From Halomonas sp. TD01 (GTDB taxonomy: Bacteria > Pseudomonadota > Gammaproteobacteria > Pseudomonadales > Halomonadaceae): a stretch of 64,000 nt of DNA. The translations under genes and the position numbers were made by a program. Positions 44,739 to 54,262 of this stretch are shown piece after piece (within the stretch, counting starts at the first letter, position 1; each line of letters starts with the position of its first letter). The stretch covers positions 2,294,001 through 2,358,000 of the forward strand of contig NZ_OV350343.1 of the NCBI RefSeq assembly GCF_923868895.1. The letters are read 5' to 3'. The notes under the pieces were generated by a model, which had not been told where the DNA came from, did not search any database, and saw only the letters and a list, made by a program, of their open reading frames with translations.

Positions 44739-46228
44739 TGATATGGCGTTTTGGCCTGCACGAAAGCACGTTTGAACCGCTGTGGTATACCCACTGGGCG
44801 TTGCTGGCAACGCTGGTGCTGCCGATCTTTGCAGGTCTTTTAGGTGCTCTTTTTAGGCCGCGCCGCCTGTTTCCTATTTTGCTTGTGTGCCTGCCAATTT
44901 TGCTGGCGGGTGCACTGTTGGTTGTCGACTACCTGCAGGTGGGGTTACTGCGCTGGCAATGGCACGTTGCGGGCGTTGAACTATCGCAGCGTTTTAATGG
45001 CCTGAGCGGTTTAATGTTAATGATCACTCAATGGGTGGGGGTAGCGGCTGCCTTGTACACGCCGGGGCATTTGCAACTTACCAGTCCTGGCAAGCACGCG
45101 CGATGGCTGTGGCCGTTGATGGGTGTGCTGATCAGTGCGCTTTCGCTTATTTGGCTAGCAGCAGATCTCTTAACCCTTTACGCCGCGCTAGAAACAATGG
45201 GTCTGGCTGCTGTGGGTATGTTACTGCTGTCAGGTAAGCCTAATGCGCTGAAAGCAGGCATGCGCTATTTGCTTTTAGCGTTGGTGGGGTCGCTTGCTTA
45301 TCTGCTGGGCGTGGCCCTGCTGCTTGGCTATTGGGGCGAGCTTGACCTCAAATCCCTGGCTGAGGTTGTTGAGCCTGGCCCAGTGTCTTGGGTTGCTGCG
45401 GCTCTGATAGGCGCAGGGCTGGCGCTGAAAGCGGCACTCTTTCCGTTACACGGGTGGCTAACGCCTGTGCATGAAAATGCCTGGACACCGGTGAGTGCAC
45501 TGCATGCAGCGTTGGTGATTAAAGCCTCGCTGTTTATGCTGGTCATGCTGTGGGGTATTTTGCTTCCCGAGGCGCTGTTTGCCCCGCGCTTTGTGGCATG
45601 GTTAGGCATGCTAGCGATTGTTTGGGGCGGGCTAATTGCGTGGCGTGCTGAATCACTTAAAACCTTGGTAGCGTCTTCGACGGTAGGCCAGCTGGGTTAT
45701 TTAATGGTGGCTTTTCCCTTGCTGTTGGGGCCAGCTATTTCACCGCTGCCTGGAGCGCTGGCCTGGGAAGGGTTTTGGCTGCAGTTAATGGGCCACGCGC
45801 TGGCAAAAGCGGCCATGTTTATGGCCGTTGGCAATCTGATTCTTGCCACTGGCGAAAGCTCAATTAAAGGGCTGTCAGGCACGAGCCGCCGGTTACCGCT
45901 GTCACTACTTGTGTTCGGGATTGCGTCCGTTACGCTGATGGGGCTGCCGCCTAGCGCAGGGTTTACTGCAAAATGGTTGCTGCTACAGGCAATGGTGATG
46001 ACTCAGCAGTGGGTAGCCGTCGCTGCGCTATTAGCCGGTACGCTACTGACAGCTGCCTATGTGTTTCGCGTTTTCCGCTACTCCTTTGATGAAACGGCGC
46101 CTCGTCATCACTACCAGCCGTTAGCGCCCGGCATGGATCTTATTGCGCTTTGTTTAGCGTTAGCTGCGTTTGCACTTGGCTTATTGGCTCACCTACCACT
46201 GGCGCTATTGCAGGGAGGTGGCGCATGA
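44738..46228 (+). CDS. MnhD/NuoN-like proton-conducting membrane subunit (first of three)
   Basis: A 496-residue, roughly 14-helix protein of the complex I NuoL/M/N and Mrp D superfamily. TM5 Glu152 is kept (LYAALETMGLAAVG). TM7/8 lysines appear in ALKAALFPLHGWLTPVHEN and HAALVIKASLF. These are the residues used for proton movement in the superfamily. It overlaps both neighbours by 1-4 bp. It belongs to a compact operon without MnhA, E, F or G. Confidence 0.85.
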   Translation: MIWRFGLHESTFEPLWYTHWALLATLVLPIFAGLLGALFRPRRLFPILLVCLPILLAGALLVVDYLQVGLLRWQWHVAGVELSQRFNGLSGLMLMITQWVGVAAALYTPGHLQLTSPGKHARWLWPLMGVLISALSLIWLAADLLTLYAALETMGLAAVGMLLLSGKPNALKAGMRYLLLALVGSLAYLLGVALLLGYWGELDLKSLAEVVEPGPVSWVAAALIGAGLALKAALFPLHGWLTPVHENAWTPVSALHAALVIKASLFMLVMLWGILLPEALFAPRFVAWLGMLAIVWGGLIAWRAESLKTLVASSTVGQLGYLMVAFPLLLGPAISPLPGALAWEGFWLQLMGHALAKAAMFMAVGNLILATGESSIKGLSGTSRRLPLSLLVFGIASVTLMGLPPSAGFTAKWLLLQAMVMTQQWVAVAALLAGTLLTAAYVFRVFRYSFDETAPRHHYQPLAPGMDLIALCLALAAFALGLLAHLPLALLQGGGA

Positions 46229-47730
46229 ACGCGGCTTGGCTACCGCTAACAACGTTAGCGATTTCTCTCTTTGCAGCGGCGGTTATTTTTCTTCTACCTG
46301 AAGACGCGCGGCGGCTGCGTACCAGCATTAACCTGATTGCCGCTGTGAGTAAAATCATCCTGGTAACCTTGATGGTTGGGCGGGTTTCTCAGGGGTTTGA
46401 AGACACCTTTAGTTTCCAGATAGTGGGTGGTGTTGAGTTCGTATTGAGAGCCGATTCGTTAGGGGTGATGTTTGCTGGTCTTTCTTCGCTACTGTGGCTG
46501 TGTACCACGATCTACGCGATCGGCTATTTAGAAGGGGCGGCGAACCGCAAACGCTTTTTTGGCTTTTTCAGCCTGTGTGTCGCGAGTACGCTGGGTATCG
46601 CGTTAGCCGGGAATCTGTTTACGTTCCTGATTTTCTACGAAATGCTGACCCTTTCCACCTACCCGTTGGTCGTCCACTACGGAACTGCTAAAGCGTTAGC
46701 AGCGGGGCGTGTTTATCTGCGCTATACCTTAACGGCTGGGGTGGTGCTGCTACTCGGTGTAGTACTGCTTTACAGTTTAACCGGCGACCACTCGTTCGCT
46801 TCTGAACAGGGGTTATCGCCTTATCTCAATGATCATCGTGGTCTGCTGACACTGATATTTGCGCTGTTGGTGGGGGGGTTAGCTGTTAAAGCCGCCATGG
46901 TGCCGTTGCATGGGTGGCTGCCAAGAGCCATGGTAGCGCCTGCGCCGGTTAGCGCGCTGTTACATGCTGTTGCGGTTGTAAAAGCCGGTGCCTTTGGCAT
47001 CCTTCGGGTGATTTATGATCTTTACGGTATTGAGCTCAGCGTTGAGCTTGGTGTCACCACTGTACTGGCGGTCGCGGCTTCAATCACGATTATTTACGGC
47101 TCGCTACGCGCGATTGCCCAGCAGGAATTAAAGCCCCGTCTGGCATTTTCCACTATCAGCCAGGTCTCCTATGTTGTGCTTGGTGTTTGCCTGTTTGGCC
47201 CCTTCGGTACCATTGGTGCACTTGCGCATCTTCTGCATCAAGGCTTGATGAAAGTCACGCTGTTCTTTTGTGCGGGTAACTACGCTGAAGAGTTAGGCAT
47301 CCACCGTATTGATGAAATGGACGGTGCCGGGAAGCGCATGCCACTTACTAGCTTCGCATTCACTGTGGGGGCGTTGGGGATGATTGGGCTGCCTCCTATC
47401 GCGGGCTTTATTACTAAGTGGTACTTAGGGGTGGGTGCTATCCAGGCACAGATGTATTGGGTCGTGGTTGTTTTAGTCGCGAGCAGTACCTTGAATGCTA
47501 TTTATTTTCTTCCTATCTTGCACCGCCTTTGGTTCCGCGAGGGCCCCGCTCATGGGAACGGCGAGTGGCCCAATGAGCAGCGTCTTGGGCGTCTGGAAAC
47601 CCACGGTTGGTTATTATGGCCAGCGGTATTTACTGCGATGGTTAGCATTGGGGCAGGGCTGTTGGCAGGGTTGCCGTTTAGTCCGTTGGATTGGGCTACC
47701 CGCGTGGCAGTAGGGGAGTACCTGCCATGA
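46225..47730 (+). CDS. MnhD/NuoN-like proton-conducting membrane subunit (second of three)
   Basis: A 501-residue protein of the same superfamily. The TM5 glutamate (Glu139 in FLIFYEMLTLSTYPLVVH), VKAAMVPLHGWLPRAM and HAVAVVKAGAFGILR are all present. It looks the most canonical of the three and is closest to MnhD. The start at 46225 follows GGAGGTGGC and overlaps the upstream stop (ATGA). The upstream extension to 46150 is rejected. Confidence 0.87.
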   Translation: MNAAWLPLTTLAISLFAAAVIFLLPEDARRLRTSINLIAAVSKIILVTLMVGRVSQGFEDTFSFQIVGGVEFVLRADSLGVMFAGLSSLLWLCTTIYAIGYLEGAANRKRFFGFFSLCVASTLGIALAGNLFTFLIFYEMLTLSTYPLVVHYGTAKALAAGRVYLRYTLTAGVVLLLGVVLLYSLTGDHSFASEQGLSPYLNDHRGLLTLIFALLVGGLAVKAAMVPLHGWLPRAMVAPAPVSALLHAVAVVKAGAFGILRVIYDLYGIELSVELGVTTVLAVAASITIIYGSLRAIAQQELKPRLAFSTISQVSYVVLGVCLFGPFGTIGALAHLLHQGLMKVTLFFCAGNYAEELGIHRIDEMDGAGKRMPLTSFAFTVGALGMIGLPPIAGFITKWYLGVGAIQAQMYWVVVVLVASSTLNAIYFLPILHRLWFREGPAHGNGEWPNEQRLGRLETHGWLLWPAVFTAMVSIGAGLLAGLPFSPLDWATRVAVGEYLP

Positions 47731-49511
47731 TCTCACTACTCTTGACGGCGGCGTTGCTCTGGCCCCTTTGGGTTGCGGGCAGCACTGTATGGCAGGCGTA
47801 TCGAACGCCGGCTGCGAGCCGTCGCTATTTTTCGTTGCTTTGGATGAGTGCTTCATGGCCAGCGTTACTGCTGGCTTTTAGCGGCGAGGTCCAATGGACA
47901 ATCGATGCCTGGATGTTAGGCGGTTATTGGGAGTTAAACGCGCTGAGTCGGCCTTGGCTCGCATTTACTGCTCTGCTATGGAGTTTGGCGGCCGTTCATG
48001 CGCGGGGGTACTTTGCAGCAGATCAAAGAAAAGCCCAGGCGGGCGATCAGGCTGTCCAGCGTCGACTTCAGCGGTTAGCGCTACTGTGGCCACTGACGTT
48101 GCTGGGCAATGTGCTGCTGATTATTGCTCAAGATATCGCCAGTTTTTATCTGGGCTTTGCACTGATGACGTTTGCCGCTTATGCCCTGGTGGTGCATAGC
48201 GGTAGTAACGAAGCGCGGCTGGGTGCAAGGGCATACTTAATCTTAGCCGTTATTGGCGAAGGGCTTATCCTTGGTGGCCTACTTTGGGCAGCCGGCACTG
48301 TGGAAACCCTGACGCTTAAGGGGGTGCGCGAAGGAATTGCTGCCGCTGATTACGGTGCTTTGATGGCGCTTTTGTTATGGCTTGGGTTTGGGGTTAAAGC
48401 GGGTGTTATTGGCCTTCATGTTTGGTTGCCTTTGGCGCACCCAGTCGCGCCTGCTCCTGCTAGCGCGGTGTTGAGTGGCGCGATGATCAAGGCCGGGCTG
48501 TTAGGGTGGATAAATGTATTGCCGCTGGGAGTTGATGGGTTGTCGCCCGCGTTCACTCTACTTGGCAACATCATGTTAGTGGCCGGGTTAGCAGCCGCGT
48601 TTGGCGCAGCGTTGTATGGGGTGTGGCAGCGTCATCCAAAAGCGGTGCTGGCGTACTCGAGTATCAGCCAAATGGGCATGCTCACTGCCATGGTGGCCAT
48701 GGGGTTGGCCGCCCCAGACGTGTGGCCGCTATTATTGCCTGGTGTGGTGTTTTTTGCCGGCCATCATGCATTGGCAAAAGGAGCGTTATTTCTGGGCACC
48801 AGTATTAGCGAGCACATGCCTCGCTGGCCGCAACCTCTGTTGTTTGCATTAATCGCCTTGCCAGGCGTGTCGCTAACGGGTGCGCTGGCGGCGGGGATGC
48901 TAAGTAAATGGGGCGTTAAAAGTGCGCTTTATGAAATGCATCACGAACATCTGATTATGCTGCTTACCTGGGCGGCCATTGGCACTTCTGCGTTGATCAG
49001 CGTCTGCGTGTGGCGTCAGTGGCAACAACGGCACTCAGGGGGCAGTAATGCCTTCCAGTGGGGCGCGTGGTTGGCGGCATTGGTCGCTGCCCTGGTAACG
49101 CCAATGTGGCTTCCACTGCCCGTCGGCAGCGTCAAGGTGCCGCCAGCCACTGAATGGTTAAGTCTTAGTTGGCCTTTCCCCGTCGGTGTCATGGTCGTTG
49201 TGATGGCTGTTGTGATTTGCACTGGCTGGCTGCGCCGCGTTGTCATTCAAGCGCCACCTGCAGGCGATTTATGGTGGCTGTATAGCGCCTTTTCTGTAAA
49301 AGGATTGCACGTCATAGAGGCTTTGGCCCGAGCCTGTGAAAAGGTGAAAGTGGCGAGTGTGTCATTCTCGCTAGCATTTGAACGAACGTTAGTGGCGCAA
49401 TTGAAGAAAGGGTTATTCGCAGAAGCATGGATGCGTCATCATGGAAGCGGTTTGATGATGGCGTTTGCTGTGATAGCAGCGCTTTTGCTGATGTGGGAGG
49501 GGCTGCGATGA
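47727..49511 (+). CDS. MnhD/NuoN-like membrane subunit lacking the TM5 glutamate (third of three)
   Basis: A 594-residue member of the same superfamily. It keeps VKAGVIGLHVWLPLAHPV and SGAMIKAGLLGW, but the TM5 site reads FYLGFALMTFAAYALVVH, which aligns position for position with the second subunit and puts Ala145 where that protein has Glu. A longer C-terminal tail (about 515-594) carries extra helices and an amphipathic stretch. The start at 47727 overlaps the upstream stop. The loss of the glutamate suggests a changed or non-pumping role within the complex. Confidence 0.82.
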   Translation: MISLLLTAALLWPLWVAGSTVWQAYRTPAASRRYFSLLWMSASWPALLLAFSGEVQWTIDAWMLGGYWELNALSRPWLAFTALLWSLAAVHARGYFAADQRKAQAGDQAVQRRLQRLALLWPLTLLGNVLLIIAQDIASFYLGFALMTFAAYALVVHSGSNEARLGARAYLILAVIGEGLILGGLLWAAGTVETLTLKGVREGIAAADYGALMALLLWLGFGVKAGVIGLHVWLPLAHPVAPAPASAVLSGAMIKAGLLGWINVLPLGVDGLSPAFTLLGNIMLVAGLAAAFGAALYGVWQRHPKAVLAYSSISQMGMLTAMVAMGLAAPDVWPLLLPGVVFFAGHHALAKGALFLGTSISEHMPRWPQPLLFALIALPGVSLTGALAAGMLSKWGVKSALYEMHHEHLIMLLTWAAIGTSALISVCVWRQWQQRHSGGSNAFQWGAWLAALVAALVTPMWLPLPVGSVKVPPATEWLSLSWPFPVGVMVVVMAVVICTGWLRRVVIQAPPAGDLWWLYSAFSVKGLHVIEALARACEKVKVASVSFSLAFERTLVAQLKKGLFAEAWMRHHGSGLMMAFAVIAALLLMWEGLR

Positions 49512-50521
49512 GCCAAAAAGAGAGAGTGGAGGCTCACTGTCGAGGCAGAGAAGCAACAGCGCCTGACGATATTCCCCGTAAGGGGTGGCTCGATATTATT
49601 TGGCGGGTATTGCGTGCTGCACGTCGGGACCGGATTACTATCTTTGCAGCGGGCATCGCTTTTTATGCCCTGCTGGCGCTATTTCCGACCATTGCCGCCG
49701 TTATTTCTCTTTGGGGTTTGCTGTTTGATCCTGTTGAGGCAGGCCGACAGCTTTACGAAATTAGCCGTTTTATGCCACCGGACGCGGCGAATTTGATTGA
49801 TCAGCAGGCGCAAGAGGTAGTAGAAAGCACGGAATCTGGCAGTGTGATGGCAGCGCTAGCAGGACTGTTGATTGCCATGTATATCGCATCGAAAAGTGTT
49901 TCTGTGCTGGTGATTGGCTTAAACGTAGTGTATGGCGAACATGAGAAACGTCCGCTGCTGCTGCGTGGTGTCGTGCTAGTTTCGTTGACCTTTGGTCTGA
50001 TCACAATGACGCTGGTGTCGCTAGGGTTTATTGCCATTGTGCCAATAGTGGTTGATGCGCTGACGATTGAGCCACCGATGGATAGTGTTTTGAAATGGCT
50101 GCGTTGGCCCGCGCTGTTGTTACTGATGAGCGTGCTTATTGCTTTGCTGTATCGTTACGCTCCCTACCGACGTTCTGCCCAATGGCGTTGGTTAAGCTAC
50201 GGTACGCTGTTTGCCACTATCATGTGGTTGCTAGGCTCAGGTGGCCTGTCGCTTTACGTGCGCTACTTCTCTACCTTTAGTGAGCTGTATGGCTCTCTTG
50301 GGGCCGTTGTAGCGCTAATGCTATGGTTTTGGTTATCAGCGTTTGTGGTGCTGTTTGGTGCAGAACTCAACTGCGAGATGGAGCGCCAGACCAGCAACGA
50401 TACGACGGTGGGAGCAGCTCGCCCTATTGGCGAACGTAAGGCATTTGCTGCCGATACGATTGGTGTTGAGAACCCTTGGAATAGCGAACACCCTGATACC
50501 CGACGTCAACCTGATGATTAA
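49508..50521 (+). CDS. YihY/BrkB-family membrane protein
   Basis: A 337-residue membrane protein of the YihY/BrkB family (formerly misassigned as RNase BN): RDRITIFAAGIAFYALLALF then LFPTIAAVISLWGLL, about six helices, and YRYAPYRRSAQWRWLSYGTL and FSELYGSLGAVVALMLWFWL near the C-terminus. Its start overlaps the preceding subunit by 4 bp (ATGA), so it belongs to the same operon. The family is poorly characterised, with proposed roles in ion transport or envelope stability. A polar C-terminal tail of about 50 residues is likely cytoplasmic. Confidence 0.87.
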   Translation: MSQKERVEAHCRGREATAPDDIPRKGWLDIIWRVLRAARRDRITIFAAGIAFYALLALFPTIAAVISLWGLLFDPVEAGRQLYEISRFMPPDAANLIDQQAQEVVESTESGSVMAALAGLLIAMYIASKSVSVLVIGLNVVYGEHEKRPLLLRGVVLVSLTFGLITMTLVSLGFIAIVPIVVDALTIEPPMDSVLKWLRWPALLLLMSVLIALLYRYAPYRRSAQWRWLSYGTLFATIMWLLGSGGLSLYVRYFSTFSELYGSLGAVVALMLWFWLSAFVVLFGAELNCEMERQTSNDTTVGAARPIGERKAFAADTIGVENPWNSEHPDTRRQPDD

Positions 50522-50538
50522 CAATCGTCTAGACAAAG

Positions 50539-50559
50539 CCGCCCAGCAAAGCTGGGCGG
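50539..50559. terminator. Hairpin after the Mrp-like operon
   Basis: CCGCCCAGC and GCTGGGCGG form a perfect 9-bp stem with an AAA loop, 18 bp after the stop. The following sequence lacks a T run, so termination efficiency is uncertain. Confidence 0.5.
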
Positions 50560-50640
50560 TGTCGTGAATAGGAATGTCGTGGTGTATTGGGTTGGTTGGT
50601 AAAAAGGCCTGTGAGAAAGGGCTGGTGACGATGTCAAGCG

Positions 50641-52050
50641 TTACAACAGCTCTTCGGCGGCCAGCGCGAGGCGTGAACGTTCAACGCTTTTCAGCGTGAT
50701 ATGCCCAGCGTGAGGCCAATCTCTGAATCGTTCTACAACAGCAGCCATGCCACAGGTGTTGGCAGTTAAGTAGGGGGTGTCGATTTGGCCAACGTTGCCT
50801 AAACAAACAATCTTGGTATTTCGGCCCGCTCGGGTCACCAACGACTTGAGTTGTTTGGGGGTGAAGTTTTGCGCCTCGTCGATAATCAAGAATGTGTCGT
50901 TTAGCGTGCGCCCACGCATGAAGCTCGGGGCGCGAATCTGCACCCGCGAACCAATCAACTGCCGAGTGGCGCCGTTGTCCCAGCTAGACTCTCCCTCTTC
51001 GTTACGTAGCAGGTTATCCATATTGTCGTGGAAGGCACCCATCCACGGTGACATTTTCTCCTCTTCAGTGCCTGGTAAAAATCCGATGTCTTCGCCCATG
51101 GGAATTGGCGCACGGGTAAACACAATGCGCTCAAATAGTTTGGCATCCAGTGTTTGCTGGAATGCCGCTGCGAGCGTCATAAAGGTTTTGCCGGTGCCTG
51201 CATTACCAGCAATAGTGACCAGATCAATGTCCGGGTCCATCAGCAGGTTGAGCGTGAAGTTTTGGCGGCTATCGTGGGCATGGACTCCCCATACGCCAGC
51301 GTGGTGACGGTAGTTGGTAAGTAACTGTAGTCGGGCAGATGATGGTGAAAGCTCGCGGACAATGGCTTCAAACTCGGCGCCATTTTCACTATCCGAGACC
51401 AGCATACCTACATGCCAATGGCGAGGCATGTTGCCACTCAACTGGTAAAAGGTGTGGTGGTCGACACGTTCAACGTTGACGTCGACATTGAGCGCTTCCC
51501 ACAGCGATGCACCATCCTGTCCCGCGGTGGCGTAAACCTGCGCACCTTCAATCATCGCATCGCTGTCAGAGAAAGCGCGGTCATTCAGGTAATCTTCCAC
51601 CGGTACTTTTAGCGCGGCGGCTTTTACCCGTAGGTTGATATCTTTGGTGATCAGGATAACGGAAGCATCCGGACGCTCATCGCGTAGCCGGCAGGTCTCC
51701 GCCAAAATGCGGTTGTCGGGGCTGTCATCAAGCGAGTCGAAGGGCTTGAGGTCGTTGTAGCACAAAAAGTGTAGACGGCCTGATTCACCACTGATGCGGG
51801 GAATAGGAATGCCTTTCTGGATTTCGTCGAAGGTGACCTGGCTGGTTAAGTCGGAAAGCGTGCGGCTAATTTGCCGCGCCGTGCGGGCGATCTCTCTGAT
51901 GCCGTTCTTATGTTTGTCTAGCTCCTCAAGTACTGTCATGGGGATAACAACGTCGTGCTCATCAAAATGGTAGAGCGCGGCGGGGTCGTGGATAAGGACA
52001 TTCGTGTCTAGGACATACAGCCTAGTCGCTTTCTTATCGAGTCGTACCAT
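50641..52050 (-). CDS. PIN-PhoH family ATPase (YlaK-like)
   Basis: A 469-residue protein with an N-terminal PIN ribonuclease domain (LYVLDTNVLIHDPAALYHFD, with acidic residues VILITKDINLRVKAAAL) and a C-terminal PhoH-type P-loop ATPase (VTIAGNAGTGKTFMTLAAA, TFLIIDEAQNFTPKQLKSLV, IVCLGNVGQIDTPYL). PhoH2-type proteins combine RNA helicase-like and RNase activity. It is monocistronic, with the divergent LysR gene to its right on the same strand about 200 bp upstream. Confidence 0.92.
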   Translation of the reverse strand: MVRLDKKATRLYVLDTNVLIHDPAALYHFDEHDVVIPMTVLEELDKHKNGIREIARTARQISRTLSDLTSQVTFDEIQKGIPIPRISGESGRLHFLCYNDLKPFDSLDDSPDNRILAETCRLRDERPDASVILITKDINLRVKAAALKVPVEDYLNDRAFSDSDAMIEGAQVYATAGQDGASLWEALNVDVNVERVDHHTFYQLSGNMPRHWHVGMLVSDSENGAEFEAIVRELSPSSARLQLLTNYRHHAGVWGVHAHDSRQNFTLNLLMDPDIDLVTIAGNAGTGKTFMTLAAAFQQTLDAKLFERIVFTRAPIPMGEDIGFLPGTEEEKMSPWMGAFHDNMDNLLRNEEGESSWDNGATRQLIGSRVQIRAPSFMRGRTLNDTFLIIDEAQNFTPKQLKSLVTRAGRNTKIVCLGNVGQIDTPYLTANTCGMAAVVERFRDWPHAGHITLKSVERSRLALAAEELL

Positions 52051-52246
52051 CGTGGAAACTACTCCTTAGTTGACGGCAACATCGACACTGGCAGATGCAC
52101 TTTACGCTTAGATGACACTCGCCTGTGCCGGTTCTCTAGCGTGTCCTTTTGATCTCCTTATGTAGCACTTTTTTACAGGGTCATTAACAGAGTGGAAGGC
52201 GTAAGCAATTTTTTCCACTGTTCTATTTCAACGTTATTACAAAGCA

Positions 52247-53116
52247 TCAACGGGTAGTACCTAAAAAGCGTGACACCTTCGTCAGCAGCGCGGTGGCGAC
52301 CACTCCCAGGCTTTCACCTTCCACGTAGCGATAATAATGACTGTCTAGGGCGAGATCATGATTTAGCGCGCAAAGCTGGTGGCTTTCTATTGCTTCTTTC
52401 ACCAGAGGGTAAGGTAGCAATGCCCAGCCAGTGCCGTTGATCGCTGCATCGCGGATGACCTCGAACATGGTCAGGCCCAGGTAATTTGTCGAAAAAAGTG
52501 CATCACTGACGAGCTTATCGCCCTGCTCATAGGTTAAGCACACCTGAGTATATTGGGCTAGATCATCGCGGGTAACGCTGGGAAGGCGGCTTAGCGGATG
52601 TGACGTTGCGGCCACTAAGCACATGCTAACCGGCGCAAGGTTACTGGCATTTACGTCCGCGCCTTCAGCGGTATACAGCCCAAAGGCAATATCGACGGTT
52701 TGGCGAAGGACAAACTGCGGGTGTTCTTGGGGCGGCAATAAATACACCGAGATGGCCGTAAGCGGATAGCGCTGCTTTAAGTCGTGCATGACTTGTCGCC
52801 AAAACGCTTCGGGCAATGCATCATCCCTGGCAATGCACAGCTGGCTCTCTACGCCTTGCAGGTGCTGTTGACAGTGCTTTTTGATTCGGCTGGCACTTGT
52901 TAGCAGGCGGTAGCAGTCTGGCAACACGCTTTCACCTACCGCAGTTAGCTGTAGGCTATTGCCTGAACGTTCAAACAGCACGACCCCTAGGCTATCTTCC
53001 AAGGCATTCACTGTGGCACTTAAGGTGCTGCGTTTTATCCCTGTATGCCGCGCGGCGGCAGCAAAAGAACCATGTTCAGTAACGTCAATAAACGCCTGCA
53101 CTTGTTCTGCGCGCAT
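52247..53116 (-). CDS. LysR-family transcriptional regulator
   Basis: A 289-residue LysR regulator with a winged helix (VQAFIDVTEHGSFAAAARHT then GIKRSTLSATVNALEDSLGV) and an effector domain. It is divergent from a CDF transporter gene with about 107 bp between start codons, so it is a plausible regulator of that gene, although this pairing is not a textbook one. Confidence 0.85.
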   Translation of the reverse strand: MRAEQVQAFIDVTEHGSFAAAARHTGIKRSTLSATVNALEDSLGVVLFERSGNSLQLTAVGESVLPDCYRLLTSASRIKKHCQQHLQGVESQLCIARDDALPEAFWRQVMHDLKQRYPLTAISVYLLPPQEHPQFVLRQTVDIAFGLYTAEGADVNASNLAPVSMCLVAATSHPLSRLPSVTRDDLAQYTQVCLTYEQGDKLVSDALFSTNYLGLTMFEVIRDAAINGTGWALLPYPLVKEAIESHQLCALNHDLALDSHYYRYVEGESLGVVATALLTKVSRFLGTTR

Positions 53117-53223
53117 GGATTACTCCGTTAAGAGCCAAAAAAGTTGGCGCTGAGCGATTGGTTAAACGTTAGTGTACTCACTATGATGCGTTGCGTTTAA
53201 CACACTTTACTGGAGTATTTCGC

Positions 53224-54087
53224 GTGACCCCCTTTGTCGCCGAGCGCCGTGCGCTCAGATTTTCTGCTGTCTCTGCCAGCTTGTTTGCCTTTACCGGCCT
53301 TGCACTCGGGCTTGCCAGTGGATCAATTACTATTTTATTCGATAGTGGCTATTCGCTATTAAGTTTAGTGCTGGCATCGCTTTCATTGTTTGCGTTACAG
53401 CAGGCGCGCAAACCGGCAGATGATCATTACCCCTTTGGGCGGCTTACCGTTGAGCCGCTGGCTGTGCTGCTTAAAGGCGTAGTGATAGCGTTGGTGTGCC
53501 TGTTTTCGATGGTGTCTGCTGTGTGGAGTCTCGCACAAGGTGGACGGCCGGTAACGTTGGATCTTGCGTTGATGTTTGGCGTAGTGAACGTGGCGGGGTG
53601 TTTACTTACTTGGTGGTGGTTGAACCGTTATGCCCGAATCGCCCGTTCATCACTGCTGGCTGCCGAGTTGCGTCAGTGGCAAATGGACACTTGGCTGAGT
53701 GCCGCCGTCATGCTGGGCTTTGCGCTCACATGGGGATTGACGCTTACCCCTTGGGCACACTTGGCGCGGTTTGCCGATCCGGTGATGGTGCTGATTATCG
53801 CGGGATACTTCCTGCCGATGCCCATTCGCATGGTGCGTGGTGCGCTGCGCGAATTGATGTTTGGCGAGCCTTTGGGCAGCGTTCGTCAGGAAATGGTGCA
53901 AGAAGTAGCAGATTTCGATATTGCTAATGACGACGTGCGTATGGCTCAGGTTGGTAGTTTCTTAATGGTTGATATTCAATTAGATATGCAGCAAATCAAT
54001 GATGCTGAAGAGATTGTCGAAAGCGTAGAGCAGCACTGCAAACGGCGTAATTTGCGTGCTGTCACCAGCATTACGTTAGTGACGTGA
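53224..54087 (+). CDS. Cation diffusion facilitator-family transporter, atypical metal site
   Basis: A 287-residue membrane protein with about five to six helices and a C-terminal soluble domain (VRMAQVGSFLMVDIQLDMQQ), the CDF layout. TM2 reads FDSGYSLLSLVLASL and TM5 reads MDTWLSAAVMLGF. One Asp of each pair remains, but the usual H-x3-D/D-x3-D tetrad is incomplete. The substrate may thus not be zinc. The GTG start at 53224 is preferred over TTG at 53191 because TGGAG lies upstream at good distance. Confidence 0.75.
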   Translation: MTPFVAERRALRFSAVSASLFAFTGLALGLASGSITILFDSGYSLLSLVLASLSLFALQQARKPADDHYPFGRLTVEPLAVLLKGVVIALVCLFSMVSAVWSLAQGGRPVTLDLALMFGVVNVAGCLLTWWWLNRYARIARSSLLAAELRQWQMDTWLSAAVMLGFALTWGLTLTPWAHLARFADPVMVLIIAGYFLPMPIRMVRGALRELMFGEPLGSVRQEMVQEVADFDIANDDVRMAQVGSFLMVDIQLDMQQINDAEEIVESVEQHCKRRNLRAVTSITLVT

Positions 54088-54262
54088 TGATTTTTGAAAT
54101 TAACCAGCAATATCAATAGCAACGGCCACCGGTTTGTCCCGGCCGCTGCTTTCATTTCAAAACGCCTGTCAGTTGACTTTCTTTTGTATGTCGCGCTATT
54201 TAACTTATCGGGAAGACATGCCTTTTCCAGACTGGCTGACGACATTAATTTAAGAGAACCCC

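Noticed and set aside
47691..49511. DabA/DabB inorganic-carbon uptake system
   Set aside because: No DUF2309 (DabA) gene is adjacent. The three MnhD-like subunits are followed by YihY instead.
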